Origin: Alteromonadaceae bacterium
GTDB taxonomy: Bacteria; Pseudomonadota; Gammaproteobacteria; Enterobacterales; Alteromonadaceae
DNA: 64,000 bases
Assembly: GCA_013373625.1 (NCBI GenBank)
Contig: JABXHM010000023.1
Span: 62,001-126,000, forward strand
Direction: 5' to 3'
A program made the position numbers and the translations under genes. Positions 1 to 8,631 of the stretch are shown here, in pieces. The notes under the pieces were generated by a model, which had not been told where the DNA came from, ran no database searches, and saw only the letters and a program-made list of their open reading frames with translations. Position 1 is the first letter of the stretch; every line of letters begins with the position of its first letter.

Positions 1-72
1 GCCGCAGGGCTCCATTTAATGCTAAAGTAGCACTTATCTCCGTATCATAATGCAAATAAGACAACGTAAATT

Positions 73-810
73 ATGCAAATTACTCAGGAAACACAGGATC
101 TCATTACCGCAACCGGCACCATGCGCTGCTATATTTACCGCCCTGCTGCAGAAGGCGCTTTCCCGTCTGTCATTTTTTATTCAGAAATTTTCCAGCATAC
201 AGCGCCCATTGCACGCTCTGCTGCAATGATGGCGTGCCAGGGATTTGTGGTCATCGTGCCAGAGGTCTTTCATGAGCTAAACCCTATCGGTACCGTGCTT
301 GGCTATGACGATGCGGGCAAGGACAAAGGCAACAACGATAAGTGGACCAAAACACTGCAAGCCCATGACAGCGATACTGATGCATTGATAGAGTTTTGTC
401 AGGTATCACCCTATTGCAATGGCCATGTCGGTGCCATGGGGGTATGTTTGGGTGGACACCTGGCGTATCGCGCAGCCATTAACCCTGCCGTAAAATCCGC
501 ATTTTGCTTATACGCAACAGACATTCACAGCAATACCTTACCGGCCCCTGAGTCTGAACAGAGCCTGGCTAAAATGAAAGATATTCAGGGTGAAATCTTC
601 TTTGTGTGGGGCAAGCAGGATCCTCATGTCCCCGACGAGGGGCGACAAACCATTTATCAGCACTGTATTGCCAGCGGGCTTAATTATCAGTGGATGGAAG
701 TCAACGCTGTACATGCTTTTATGCGCGATGAAGGGGAGCGCTATGATGGTGCATTAGCCTTACAAATGTACCAGCAGGCGACAACTTTATTTCAACGCAC
801 CTTGCGCTAA
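73..810 (+). CDS. Dienelactone hydrolase family protein
   Basis: Predicted cytoplasmic alpha/beta hydrolase of the dienelactone hydrolase family (245 aa, usual length). The nucleophile elbow GVCLGGH places a catalytic Cys at about residue 125; Asp183 (GKQDPHVPD) and His214 (NAVHAF) complete the triad, and Glu38 (YSEIF) matches the conserved Glu of the family. A Cys nucleophile rather than Ser is characteristic of this family. No aromatic-degradation genes lie nearby, so a specific role in chlorocatechol breakdown is not supported; a general carboxyl-ester or lactone hydrolase is the safer call. It is followed 21 bases later by rluA on the same strand and may be co-transcribed. Confidence 0.88.
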   Translation: MQITQETQDLITATGTMRCYIYRPAAEGAFPSVIFYSEIFQHTAPIARSAAMMACQGFVVIVPEVFHELNPIGTVLGYDDAGKDKGNNDKWTKTLQAHDSDTDALIEFCQVSPYCNGHVGAMGVCLGGHLAYRAAINPAVKSAFCLYATDIHSNTLPAPESEQSLAKMKDIQGEIFFVWGKQDPHVPDEGRQTIYQHCIASGLNYQWMEVNAVHAFMRDEGERYDGALALQMYQQATTLFQRTLR

Positions 811-831
811 CCCGCATTGTAAGCCACTCAC

Positions 832-1542
832 ATGCGTAAACCATTTTTGTACGATCCGCCAATGGCGCCGTACCTGACGATGTTGTATCAGGATGACGAT
901 ATAATTGTACTCAATAAGCCCAGTGGTTTATTGAGTGTCACCGGCAACCGCCCCAGTCACCAGGACGCTCTGAGCAGCCGCGTGCAACGGGTATTTCCGA
1001 CTGCATCGGTGGTGCACCGGCTCGACTGGGCGACTTCAGGTGTTATGGTCATGGCCATGCATAAAGCTGCCAATCGGGAATTGTCGCGGCAATTTCACAG
1101 CCGCATTACAAAAAAACGCTATTTCGCTAGAGTGCATGGCATCGTTGTACAACAACGAGGCAGAATTGATTTGCCTCTGGCCGCTAACAAGCTGGATAAA
1201 CCAACGCAAAAGGTCGATATGGAGCGAGGGAAACCCTCGCTAACCGATTACACCGTACTACACACCGAAGAGAATCAATGGGGCGGAGAAAGCTGGGTGG
1301 AATTGCGTCCCATAACAGGACGGTCACATCAGTTAAGGGTGCACATGCAGGCTATTGGTCACCCGATCATTGGCGATCGCCTGTATGCTCAGGAGAAACA
1401 CGTCACCGGCGAAGCACCTCGCCTGCAACTGCATGCTGAAAGCTTAATCATTATTCATCCTGGTGATGGCACATGGCGACGTTTCACTGCCCCGATACCG
1501 TTTTTACCCCTGACGCCACCGGCTCTGGCAGTGCCAGAATAA
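832..1542 (+). CDS. rluA: Dual-specificity 23S rRNA/tRNA pseudouridine synthase RluA
   Basis: Pseudouridine synthase of the RluA family, 236 aa. The motif HRLDWATSG carries the catalytic Asp at about residue 65, the ITGRSHQLRVHM segment is the conserved RNA-binding strand region, and the N-terminal stretch (LYQDDDIIVLNKPSGLLSV) aligns with E. coli RluA by recall. There is no S4 domain, which fits RluA rather than RluB, C, D or E. RluA is known to modify U746 of 23S rRNA and U32 of several tRNAs. The start has no strong ribosome-binding site; an internal ATG ten codons in is an alternative. It is convergent with nei, with only 17 bases between the stop codons. Confidence 0.9.
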   Translation: MRKPFLYDPPMAPYLTMLYQDDDIIVLNKPSGLLSVTGNRPSHQDALSSRVQRVFPTASVVHRLDWATSGVMVMAMHKAANRELSRQFHSRITKKRYFARVHGIVVQQRGRIDLPLAANKLDKPTQKVDMERGKPSLTDYTVLHTEENQWGGESWVELRPITGRSHQLRVHMQAIGHPIIGDRLYAQEKHVTGEAPRLQLHAESLIIIHPGDGTWRRFTAPIPFLPLTPPALAVPE

Positions 1543-1559
1543 ATACCAGGCCTGAATGT

Positions 1560-2381
1560 TTAACACGCCTGGCAAACCGGACAATAGTAGAGCCGGCGAC
1601 CATTACGCTCAGCCCTCACTACAAACGCTTTACAAACACGACACGGCAATTTCTCCCGGTCAAACACCATAAAACGGCTGGCTTCATATTCCGCAGAGCC
1701 TGTCAGGGCTAAATCTTTTGGTACTTCAGGCACCGTGTAACCGCCGGTACGGTAAGAACGCCATGCAACGGCAATGGTTTGCTCAGCGAGTGTCAATATG
1801 GCACCTGAAGTTAACTGTTTGGGCTTTTTATCAGGGTGCAGTCGGGCAAAAAATAACACTTCGCTGCGCAGATAGTTACCCATTCCGGCAATAAAGTGCT
1901 GATCAAGATACAACGCTGAAAGACTGCGACCGCTGAACCGTTTGTCGGCCAGGCGCGCCGCAATGTCGTCAGCATGCAGCCCTTCGCTGAAGACATCAGG
2001 CCCTAGCTTGCGCAAAAATGGATGCTGTGGCAATTCGTCTGTTCGCCAAACACTAATGTCGGATGCGCTATATAAAAGTGCGCTATGTGCCTTAACGTGC
2101 AACGCTAAACGCAACGATCGCTGAGTGTCAGGCATCTCACCACGTTTTTTAATGACCCACACTCCGTACAATTGATTGTGCGAGTAGATAGACAGGTTAT
2201 TTGTCAGGTGTATCAGCATCGCTTTCCCCTGGCAGGTTACGTTCTTTACCGTTTGTCCTGCCAGCGCATCATGAAATGGACGTATCTTGTCCAGGCCAAG
2301 TGTCACACTCTCGATTTGTTGGTTAACCAATACCTCGGCAAGCGCATCAGCGCTTTGACGAATTTCAGGACCTTCAGGCAC
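1560..2381 (-). CDS. nei: Endonuclease VIII (DNA glycosylase/AP lyase)
   Basis: Base-excision-repair glycosylase of the Fpg/Nei family, 273 aa. After Met removal the mature protein starts PEGPEIR, where the N-terminal Pro is the Schiff-base nucleophile and Glu the general acid; the R following the I is typical of Nei rather than Fpg (MutM). The C-terminus holds a zinc finger of the CxxC...CxxC type (CRVC and CPVC). The start is GTG at 2381-2379, chosen because the catalytic N-terminus must begin exactly here and a GAGGAG-like ribosome-binding site precedes it. It would remove oxidised pyrimidines. Convergent with rluA. Confidence 0.9.
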   Translation of the reverse strand: MPEGPEIRQSADALAEVLVNQQIESVTLGLDKIRPFHDALAGQTVKNVTCQGKAMLIHLTNNLSIYSHNQLYGVWVIKKRGEMPDTQRSLRLALHVKAHSALLYSASDISVWRTDELPQHPFLRKLGPDVFSEGLHADDIAARLADKRFSGRSLSALYLDQHFIAGMGNYLRSEVLFFARLHPDKKPKQLTSGAILTLAEQTIAVAWRSYRTGGYTVPEVPKDLALTGSAEYEASRFMVFDREKLPCRVCKAFVVRAERNGRRLYYCPVCQAC

Positions 2382-2767
2382 GCGCCACTCCTCGTTATTA
2401 CACCATGCCTTCTACGAGAAAAAAGGCTAACCTGGATGACAATCTGGCACTATTTTCAACAATACACTCCCCTGAAATGACAATTCCAATTCGCGCTGAC
2501 CGTGCAGGTTACAACCAATACAGGCGAAATTCGGCAACAACAGTATTTTTTATCCCACCGCAGGACGAAGACTCTGAGCGCGACAATAAAATAGTTAGGT
2601 AATTACACTTAATGACTCCATTGTGTTAATTGGGATCATCAGAACATTAGGTTCTGCTGCAAAAGTGCACAGCAATGAGCAACTGGTCCTAAGCACAATC
2701 ATAATCATGCCCCTACCTGACTATGTTTGCCCCTGAAACATTGACCTATACGTTGAAATTTCTTCAC

Positions 2768-2783
2768 GTTGCCATTTGGCAAC
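2768..2783. promoter_or_regulatory. Inverted repeat upstream of outer-membrane protein gene
   Basis: GTTGCC-ATTT-GGCAAC is a perfect 6-bp inverted repeat with a 4-base spacer. It has no T-tract, so it is not an obvious terminator. Its position about 180 bases before the barrel-protein start suggests a regulator site or RNA hairpin; which protein binds is unknown. Confidence 0.35.
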
Positions 2784-2811
2784 AAATAGCGTGATTTGTC
2801 ATTTCTGCGCG

Positions 2812-2853
2812 CACAATGTAGCCAATCGTGAAATCATTTCACAAAACATTGTG
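2812..2853. promoter_or_regulatory. Nested palindromes upstream of outer-membrane protein gene
   Basis: The outer pair CACAATGT (2812-2819) and ACATTGTG (2846-2853) is a perfect inverted repeat. Inside it lies GTGAAAT-C-ATTTCAC (2828-2842), a perfect 15-base palindrome. The inner element looks like an operator for a dimeric regulator. The regulator cannot be named from sequence alone. Confidence 0.45.
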
Positions 2854-2965
2854 TAGAAAATAGCCAAACATGCTGGCATATACCTTGAATTAGTCCCAAC
2901 AACACATTTAAAGCTGAGTTGTTTAATCAATCTACTCAGACAATTGTAAAAAAAGGACCAAAACT

Positions 2966-3544
2966 ATGAAAAAGACAATTATTGCCTTATCAACGCTAAC
3001 CGCTTTCGCTACGCTGAACGTAAATGCGCAACAGTTAGATAGCGATATTAATGAATCTGGTATCTATGTTGGGGGGAACTACGGCTATCTCCGCGTAGAG
3101 GGTGAAGATGAGTTCGATGATGACAAAGACGTCTGGCAAGGACTGGTCGGTTATAAATTTAATACCTGGGTCGCCGTCGAAGGCAGTTATATTGATTTTG
3201 GTGACTATGGCTCAGACTTGGCTGGCGCTTCTACGGACGGTTACACGCTGGCACTGAAAGGGTTAGTACCTATTGCCGCAGGTTTTTCTGCTTACGCTAA
3301 AGTCGGGCAGTTATGGTCGGAAACGGATTATCGACTAGCGGGATTTGATTCGTCAGAAGACGACGAAAGCTTGTTCGTTGGCGCGGGTCTCAATTACGCA
3401 GTGACCCCTCGGTTTTTAATTAACGCTGAATACACTGTGTACGATACTGAGTTAAGCGCTGGTGAAGCGTTCGATGATGTCGACGATACCGACTTTGAAA
3501 CGGACTTAAAACAAGCCAGCATCGGGTTTGAATACCGTTTCTAA
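2966..3544 (+). CDS. Small outer-membrane beta-barrel protein
   Basis: 192-aa exported protein. A signal peptide (residues 1-21, ending NVNA before QQL) is followed by alternating amphipathic strands (for example YVGGNYGYLRVEG, AVEGSYIDFGDYG, GAGLNYAVTPRFLINAEYTVY) and a terminal Phe (GFEYRF), the usual BAM recognition signature. The size and pattern fit an 8-stranded OmpA/OmpW/Ail-like barrel of the 'outer membrane beta-barrel' (Pfam OMP_b-brl) class. The loops are strikingly acidic (EDEFDDDKD, DSSEDDES, DDVDDTD), as often seen in marine proteins. A GGACC Shine-Dalgarno-like sequence precedes the ATG. It is preceded by several palindromes and followed by a hairpin, so it is probably a monocistronic, regulated gene. 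Exact function unknown. Confidence 0.8.
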   Translation: MKKTIIALSTLTAFATLNVNAQQLDSDINESGIYVGGNYGYLRVEGEDEFDDDKDVWQGLVGYKFNTWVAVEGSYIDFGDYGSDLAGASTDGYTLALKGLVPIAAGFSAYAKVGQLWSETDYRLAGFDSSEDDESLFVGAGLNYAVTPRFLINAEYTVYDTELSAGEAFDDVDDTDFETDLKQASIGFEYRF

Positions 3545-3570
3545 TCGCGTTTCCTAGCACTAATATGTAT

Positions 3571-3597
3571 TGGCAGGCCGGGCATTCCGGTTTGCCA
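3571..3597 (+). terminator. Possible terminator hairpin after the barrel protein gene
   Basis: In RNA the sequence pairs as an 11-bp stem (TGGCAGGCCGG with CCGGTTTGCCA, two G-U pairs) around a GCATT loop. Only a weak T-run follows (TACTTTG). It lies between the barrel gene stop and the convergent gene at 3614. Confidence 0.4.
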
Positions 3598-3613
3598 TAC
3601 TTTGCAAGTCAAT

Positions 3614-4087
3614 TCAGGAGCTGGACCAAAGCCAGTCTTCATGCATTAAACCCAGAGCGCTGATAAAGTGTTCATAGTCGGTCTTTCCCATCGCACGCGC
3701 AACCGTCTTGAACTGTGACTTGGCTTTTATTCCCTTCACCTGGAGAAGCTCCAAACGCTTATCCGCGTTACCGCCAAATTCTGAAGCAAGAATTTCGGCC
3801 GCTTTTTTATCGGCCTGCCAGTATTGCAAAACGTAACCGATTAAGCGCTTGTAAATGCCAGGCATCCGCTTATCTTCGAGTGCTTTTGACAAACCTGTGG
3901 CAGCAACAGCCTTTTGAAATGAAGACACGGTTTCATGCTGAACGGCTATTTCCAGTTGCTCCAGCACGTTTTGAATATCCAATAGCAATTTGCGATGTGT
4001 GTCACTACTGTACTCGCTGATACCGAGCATTTCCACATCAGCAAACAACATATCCAAATTAACCAGTTGTCGTTGTGTTGTACCCAT
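3614..4087 (-). CDS. Hypothetical protein (157 aa)
   Basis: I do not recognise this protein. It is 157 aa, soluble, with no signal peptide or membrane segment, mostly predicted helical (LLLDIQNVLEQLEIAVQHE, YKRLIGYVLQYWQADKKAAEILASEFGG), with a basic central part and an aromatic C-terminus (HEDWLWSSS). Codon use looks like its neighbours. The ATG at 4087 has no clear ribosome-binding site, and the next in-frame Met lies 13 residues in, so the start is uncertain. It is convergent with the barrel protein and divergent from katG, so there is no operon context to suggest a role. Confidence 0.6.
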   Translation of the reverse strand: MGTTQRQLVNLDMLFADVEMLGISEYSSDTHRKLLLDIQNVLEQLEIAVQHETVSSFQKAVAATGLSKALEDKRMPGIYKRLIGYVLQYWQADKKAAEILASEFGGNADKRLELLQVKGIKAKSQFKTVARAMGKTDYEHFISALGLMHEDWLWSSS

Positions 4088-4524
4088 AATGAATAAAGAA
4101 GGTTATGACGTGTAGCCCAGACGAATATTGAGCATACCATAATGAGCGCGATACTCTGTAGTAGTCAATTAGCAATTCAATATCAACAGGATATATTATC
4201 CCTTTAGCTTCTTTTACGTACTTCAGTTCAAGTGGCGGGCACGTCTGTAATCACATAGTCTGCGTGCTCAGACAGTCAAGGGCGCAATGTAAATTAAATG
4301 TAAACCGCAGTATCTCAAATTAGTATATTAGCTTAACTTTCACCGAGCGCGAATTTATTCGATCTCCGCATAAAATTCTTAACCAACTGTTGCTAAATAA
4401 TTTTATTAGATCACCGTATTTTCCAATCAGCACAATCTGAATTTTCAATTATCTAATCTGGCTGTTCTCACTAACAATTGATTTGTTAAATATCTGGTAT
4501 CCGCCAGTCACGAGGAGAACAACT
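4088..4524. other. Intergenic region upstream of katG
   Basis: 437 bases without a gene. It contains the ATGTAAA direct repeat at 4287-4304 (listed separately) and an AT-rich stretch at about 4370-4480. No convincing OxyR-type site was seen by eye. An upstream TTG (4483) in frame with katG is not used as its start because a good ribosome-binding site and signal peptide begin at 4525. Confidence 0.5.
4287..4304. promoter_or_regulatory. 11-bp-spaced direct repeat, possible OmpR/PhoB-type site
   Basis: ATGTAAA-TTAA-ATGTAAA is a perfect 7-4-7 direct repeat with an 11-base period, the geometry bound by OmpR/PhoB-family response regulators. The sequence is not the classical PhoB box. It lies about 220 bases upstream of the katG start and about 200 upstream of the divergent hypothetical gene. 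Confidence 0.3.
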
Positions 4525-6771
4525 ATGACAATGAAAAAAACACTATCTATTGCCGCTGCCGTTGCATTTGCACTATCGCCCGTTGTGATAACACCAACAG
4601 CTTTCGCAGCATCTGAGAGTGCCGTTGCGGGAGAGGCGAAGAAAAACAGTTTTTGGTGGCCTGAGCAGCTAAACCTCACCAAATTACGCGCCCATGGCGT
4701 GGAGTCCAACCCCTATGGAGACGACTTCGACTACGCTGAGGCATTTAATGCGCTGGACTTAGCCGCAGTGAAAGCCGATTTGCGTAAAGTACTTACCGAT
4801 TCACAAGACTGGTGGCCAGCCGACTACGGCCATTACGGCCCGTTTTTCATCCGTATGGCGTGGCATGCGGCGGGGACCTACAGAATTCACGATGGCCGCG
4901 GCGGTGCAGGCGGCGGGCAGCAACGTTTCGATCCGCTGAACAGCTGGCCAGATAACGTCAACCTGGATAAAGCGCGTCGCTTGATTTGGCCGGTAAAGCA
5001 AAAATATGGTCGCAGTATTTCGTGGGCTGACCTCATGGCCCTGACTGGCAATGTTGCATTGGAAGACATGGGTTTTAACACATTTGGGTTTGCCGGTGGT
5101 CGCGAAGATGACTGGGAACCTGACTATGTGTACTGGGGCCCTGAAGAACAAATGCTGACTGACAAACGCCGTGATAAAGCCGGTAAACTCAAGGGGCCGT
5201 TAGCCGCCGTTGAAATGGGTTTGATTTATGTTAACCCGGTTGGCCCGCACGGCAATCCTGACCCGCTGGCCGCAGCAAAAGACATTCGCATGTCTTTTGG
5301 CCGTATGGCTATGAACGACGAAGAAATTGTTGCGCTTATTGCTGGGGGGCACACATTTGGTAAAGCACATGGTGCTAAAAAGCCACAGGATTGCGTTGGG
5401 GCAGAGCCCGCCGCAGCTGACATCGAAGCGCAAGGTATGGGGTGGAAAAACAAATGTGGTAAAGGCCATTCAGAAGATACCACCAGCAGTGGTTTAGAAG
5501 GCGCATGGACAGTAACACCTACCCAGTGGACGACAAACTACCTGGACAATCTGTTCAGTTTTAACTGGGTCAAAACGAAGAGCCCCGCAGGTGCTATTCA
5601 GTGGATCCCGGATGACCCTTCAGCAGCTCAAATGGTGCCCGATGCCCACGTGGAAGGTAAACGCCACGCGCCAATTATGTTTACCACTGATATCGCGATT
5701 AAAAAAGATCCGGAGTTTCGTAAAATCGCCGAGCGTTTTCGTGCTGATCCAGCTGAGTATGAATTAGCTTTTGCGAAAGCGTGGTTTAAGCTCAATCACC
5801 GCGACTTAGGCCCACGAGCCCGTTACCTGGGTGACGAAGTGCCAGAAGAGGCGCTTGTATGGCAAGATCCTATCCCGGACGTGAACCATACGCTGGTGAC
5901 AGAGTCAGATGTGGCCAAGCTCAAAGCCACCATATTAAATACTGATTTAACGGTGCAAGAGCTGGTGCGCGTGGCCTGGGCATCGGCAGCGAGCTTTCGT
6001 GGTACAGACATGCGGGGCGGTGCCAATGGTGCGCGTATTCGTTTAGCGCCGCAAAATAGTTGGGCTGTGAACAACCCGGAAGAGCTGGATAAGGTTTTGA
6101 TGAAACTTGAAAAAGTGAAAGCAGACTTTAATCGCAATGCAGCAGGTGACAAGCGAATTTCAATGGCTGACACGATAGTACTGGCAGGCGCAGCGGCAAT
6201 TGAAAAAGCCGCCAGCGATGCAGGTCACGATATTACCGTACCTTTTGTACCAGGGCGTATGGATGCCTCGCAGGACATGACCGACGTTGACTCATTTGCA
6301 GTACTTGAGCCGACTGCCGATGCGTTCCGTAATTTTTATGATCCACAAATGAATTACCTGTCGCCAACAGAGATGCTGGTAGAGCGTGCAGACTTCCTTA
6401 ATCTTTCGGTGCCGGAAATGACTGTGCTGGTGGGTGGTATGCGTGCACTGGATGCCAACTACCAGGGAGCGAAACATGGTGTATTTACCAATAATCCCGG
6501 CAGTCTCAGCAACGACTTCTTTACGAACCTGTTAGATATGAGAACTAAATGGAGCAAAACAGATGAAGAAGGTGTATACCAGGGTCATGATCGTTCATCT
6601 GGCGAACTCAAATGGACAGCTACACCAGTGGATCTGATTTTTGGCTCAAACTCAGAACTGCGTGCTATTGCGGAAGTGTACGCGTCAGCGGATGCCGACA
6701 CCAAGTTCATTAACGATTTCGTTGATGCCTGGGTAAAAGTAATGCAAAACGACCGCTTTGACCTTAAGTAA
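4525..6771 (+). CDS. katG: Catalase-peroxidase KatG, predicted exported
   Basis: Bifunctional haem catalase-peroxidase, 748 aa from the ATG at 4525, chosen because CGAGGAG precedes it by a proper distance. A signal peptide (about residues 1-28, MTMKKTL..., cleavage after TAFA) precedes the mature start near ASES, so the enzyme is probably periplasmic, unlike the cytoplasmic E. coli KatG. Distal residues Arg-Trp-His lie in [11 protein letters not shown], the Tyr of the Met-Tyr-Trp adduct in [11 protein letters not shown], the Met in [10 protein letters not shown], and the proximal haem His in [10 protein letters not shown]. The duplicated C-terminal domain is complete. It breaks down H2O2 and oxidises peroxidase substrates. 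Monocistronic: own leader and a strong terminator. Confidence 0.95.
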   Translation: MTMKKTLSIAAAVAFALSPVVITPTAFAASESAVAGEAKKNSFWWPEQLNLTKLRAHGVESNPYGDDFDYAEAFNALDLAAVKADLRKVLTDSQDWWPADYGHYGPFFIRMAWHAAGTYRIHDGRGGAGGGQQRFDPLNSWPDNVNLDKARRLIWPVKQKYGRSISWADLMALTGNVALEDMGFNTFGFAGGREDDWEPDYVYWGPEEQMLTDKRRDKAGKLKGPLAAVEMGLIYVNPVGPHGNPDPLAAAKDIRMSFGRMAMNDEEIVALIAGGHTFGKAHGAKKPQDCVGAEPAAADIEAQGMGWKNKCGKGHSEDTTSSGLEGAWTVTPTQWTTNYLDNLFSFNWVKTKSPAGAIQWIPDDPSAAQMVPDAHVEGKRHAPIMFTTDIAIKKDPEFRKIAERFRADPAEYELAFAKAWFKLNHRDLGPRARYLGDEVPEEALVWQDPIPDVNHTLVTESDVAKLKATILNTDLTVQELVRVAWASAASFRGTDMRGGANGARIRLAPQNSWAVNNPEELDKVLMKLEKVKADFNRNAAGDKRISMADTIVLAGAAAIEKAASDAGHDITVPFVPGRMDASQDMTDVDSFAVLEPTADAFRNFYDPQMNYLSPTEMLVERADFLNLSVPEMTVLVGGMRALDANYQGAKHGVFTNNPGSLSNDFFTNLLDMRTKWSKTDEEGVYQGHDRSSGELKWTATPVDLIFGSNSELRAIAEVYASADADTKFINDFVDAWVKVMQNDRFDLK

Positions 6772-6794
6772 CACGTAAAAGCACTGAAAAACAC

Positions 6795-6827
6795 GGCGCC
6801 TGTCAGCACTGACATGGCGCCTTTTTT
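6795..6827 (+). terminator. Rho-independent terminator after katG
   Basis: GGCGCCTGTC and GACATGGCGCC form a long GC-rich stem around a short loop, with one bulged T, followed immediately by TTTTTT. It lies 24 bases after the katG stop. Confidence 0.88.
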
Positions 6828-6864
6828 ATAATTCGGCTCCGCGAGAACAGATGACAGCCTGGAA

Positions 6865-7047
6865 TTATTTGTACCCGGCCACTTCCAGTATTTGCCTGAC
6901 CTGCCCTTCTGTCACGCTACATGGACACACGCCACGGTTTATCAACTCTGCTCTTACTACCGATGGGTCGCAAGGTGCATCAACTATTAGTTTTTTCTGA
7001 ATATAACGAGCAAGTTTTTGCTGTAATTGCCTGGTTAAACAAGACAT
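6865..7047 (-). CDS. Small hypothetical protein with Cys-x-Cys
   Basis: A 60-aa open frame not recognised as a known family. The ATG at 7047 is preceded by AGAGG at a good distance. The protein is basic at the N-terminus (RQLQQKLARYIQKKL) and carries four cysteines (MSC, PCD, and CPCS), with a helix-like C-terminus (EGQVRQILEVAGYK). The ordered pattern and ribosome-binding site favour a real small gene. It points towards the katG terminator and stands alone. The Cys pattern could suggest metal or redox binding, but that is only a guess. Confidence 0.5.
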   Translation of the reverse strand: MSCLTRQLQQKLARYIQKKLIVDAPCDPSVVRAELINRGVCPCSVTEGQVRQILEVAGYK

Positions 7048-7314
7048 AAAATACCTCTACTACGCTTTCTTATGTTGGCTTGGTACTATCCAGAATAGGT
7101 TTAACTCCCTTAAGTAAATAACAGCATAACGCCTTTATCACTTATGCTTCAGTGCAGCATAAATTGGGCCACAGATATTTTCACCTATTATTTCAGCGTG
7201 TTGTACAAGTCGCATGACCTTCCCAATATTTTTCTGTCAAAAATACTGACACTTGTCCAGAGACTATAACCCACCTCTGCAGAATGAATAGTTAAACCGC
7301 CGGAGCCCCGTAAA

Positions 7315-8631
7315 ATGCCCACCCCTCATACTGCAAAGCCCGGTATACTGTGCACTTTGCATCCTTTAAGTCACTTATTCATGATTTCAAGTCAACAAAA
7401 AATTGGCCGCTGGCATGGCGCAGGCTTGCTTACCACTACCTTGCTGGGCACCAGCGTATTTATTTTGCCCCAAATGACCGTTCTTGTTGCGGGTGACTGG
7501 GCACTACTGAGCTGGCTATTGCTGACAATCGCGATACTCCCTGTAGCACTGGTTTTTGCCACGTTGTCTTCGCGATATCCTCACGCGGGCGGCCCGGCTT
7601 ACTTTGTCGAAAAGGCGTTTGGCGTAACGGCGGGCCGCACTATTGGCGTGCTGTTTTTATGTGTGGTACCAATTGGCGCACCGGCTGCGATTATTATGAC
7701 GTATTGGTTTATTGAATCGTTGTTTCAATTCACCCCGGCATTTAGTTTGCCCATTCAGTTGGCTATCGTTGGCTTAGTCTGGTGCCTTAACTTTCGTGGC
7801 ATTCAATTTTCTGCATCCATACAACTGGGTCTGACCCTATTGATAACACTGGTAGTCATTATGTTACTGGTGATTGGCTTATTAATACCGGCGAATTCAC
7901 CCGCTCTCAATGTACACAGCACGCTGGAATTTGGCCCCGTATTGTCGGCAATGGGGTTAGCCTTTTGGAGCTTTCTTGGTATTGAAGCGCTGTCTCACTT
8001 AGCCGCTGATTTTCGCCGGCCAGAGAAAGATCTGATACCCGCCATTATGACCGGGACTCTATTGGTTGGCGGCATTTATCTGGGCTGTACATACCTGGTT
8101 ACCGATACAACAGACTCTGACCTGGCGATGGCTTCGGTCTTCGATCAACTGGTGGGAGGATTTGGCGTATATATCATTGGAATTTTGGGGGTATCTGGGG
8201 GGCTGGCTACTGTCAATGTCTACACCGCCAGTCTGTCAAGGTTGTGCTGGAGCTTAAGTCAGGACGGTGTACTGCCTGGTTACTTTGGAAAATTAAACCG
8301 CTACGGTATTCCTCAAAGGGCATTGCAGGCAATACTTCTGGTGATGTCCGCCACCTTGATATTCACCTCTAAGAGTATTCATAACCTTGAAGATCTCATT
8401 GGATGGGTAAATGGCGTTTTTGTGCTCATTTATCTGGCCAGTATGCTGGCTGCATACAAATTGTTATCCCTGCGGCACCGGCCTCTGGTGTATTTTAGCG
8501 CCATATTTTGTGGCATTATCGCTATAGGTCTGGGCAGTAAAATGTTTTACGCATTAGGGTTGTTTGCGTTGCTCTCACCGTTACTTTGGCTCCAGCAACG
8601 GCGCCGCAAATCAAATGCCGTTATCCCCTAA
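7315..8631 (+). CDS. APC-superfamily amino-acid permease, YjeH-like
   Basis: Inner-membrane transporter, 438 aa, with about 12 hydrophobic segments and the APC signature near the N-terminus (GAGLLTTTLLGTSVFILPQ). It resembles YjeH, an exporter of methionine and branched-chain amino acids in E. coli, but the substrate here is inferred only from overall resemblance. The ATG at 7315 has a GGAG site nine bases upstream; the ATG at 7381 aligns better with the N-terminus of relatives but lacks a ribosome-binding site, so the first 22 residues are doubtful. Its stop overlaps the stop of the convergent LysR gene by 4 bases. Confidence 0.82.
   Translation: MPTPHTAKPGILCTLHPLSHLFMISSQQKIGRWHGAGLLTTTLLGTSVFILPQMTVLVAGDWALLSWLLLTIAILPVALVFATLSSRYPHAGGPAYFVEKAFGVTAGRTIGVLFLCVVPIGAPAAIIMTYWFIESLFQFTPAFSLPIQLAIVGLVWCLNFRGIQFSASIQLGLTLLITLVVIMLLVIGLLIPANSPALNVHSTLEFGPVLSAMGLAFWSFLGIEALSHLAADFRRPEKDLIPAIMTGTLLVGGIYLGCTYLVTDTTDSDLAMASVFDQLVGGFGVYIIGILGVSGGLATVNVYTASLSRLCWSLSQDGVLPGYFGKLNRYGIPQRALQAILLVMSATLIFTSKSIHNLEDLIGWVNGVFVLIYLASMLAAYKLLSLRHRPLVYFSAIFCGIIAIGLGSKMFYALGLFALLSPLLWLQQRRRKSNAVIP

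Larger units (their letters stand above)
2382..2965. other. Intergenic region upstream of the outer-membrane protein gene
   Basis: 584 bases without a convincing gene. Two short rightward open frames (2172-2480 and 2405-2602) have no ribosome-binding site, no family resemblance, and partly sit inside nei, so I leave them out. The right half holds three inverted repeats within 90 bases (2768-2783 and the nested pair 2812-2853), listed separately, all about 110-200 bases upstream of the start at 2966. The left part looks AT-rich and unstructured. Confidence 0.6.

Noticed and set aside
1546..1572. Inverted repeat CCAGGC/GCCTGG between rluA and nei
   Set aside because: Stem of 6 with a 15-base loop and no T-tract; too weak to call a terminator.
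2172..2602. Two rightward open frames over and after nei
   Set aside because: They partly lie inside nei on the other strand, lack ribosome-binding sites and resemble no family.
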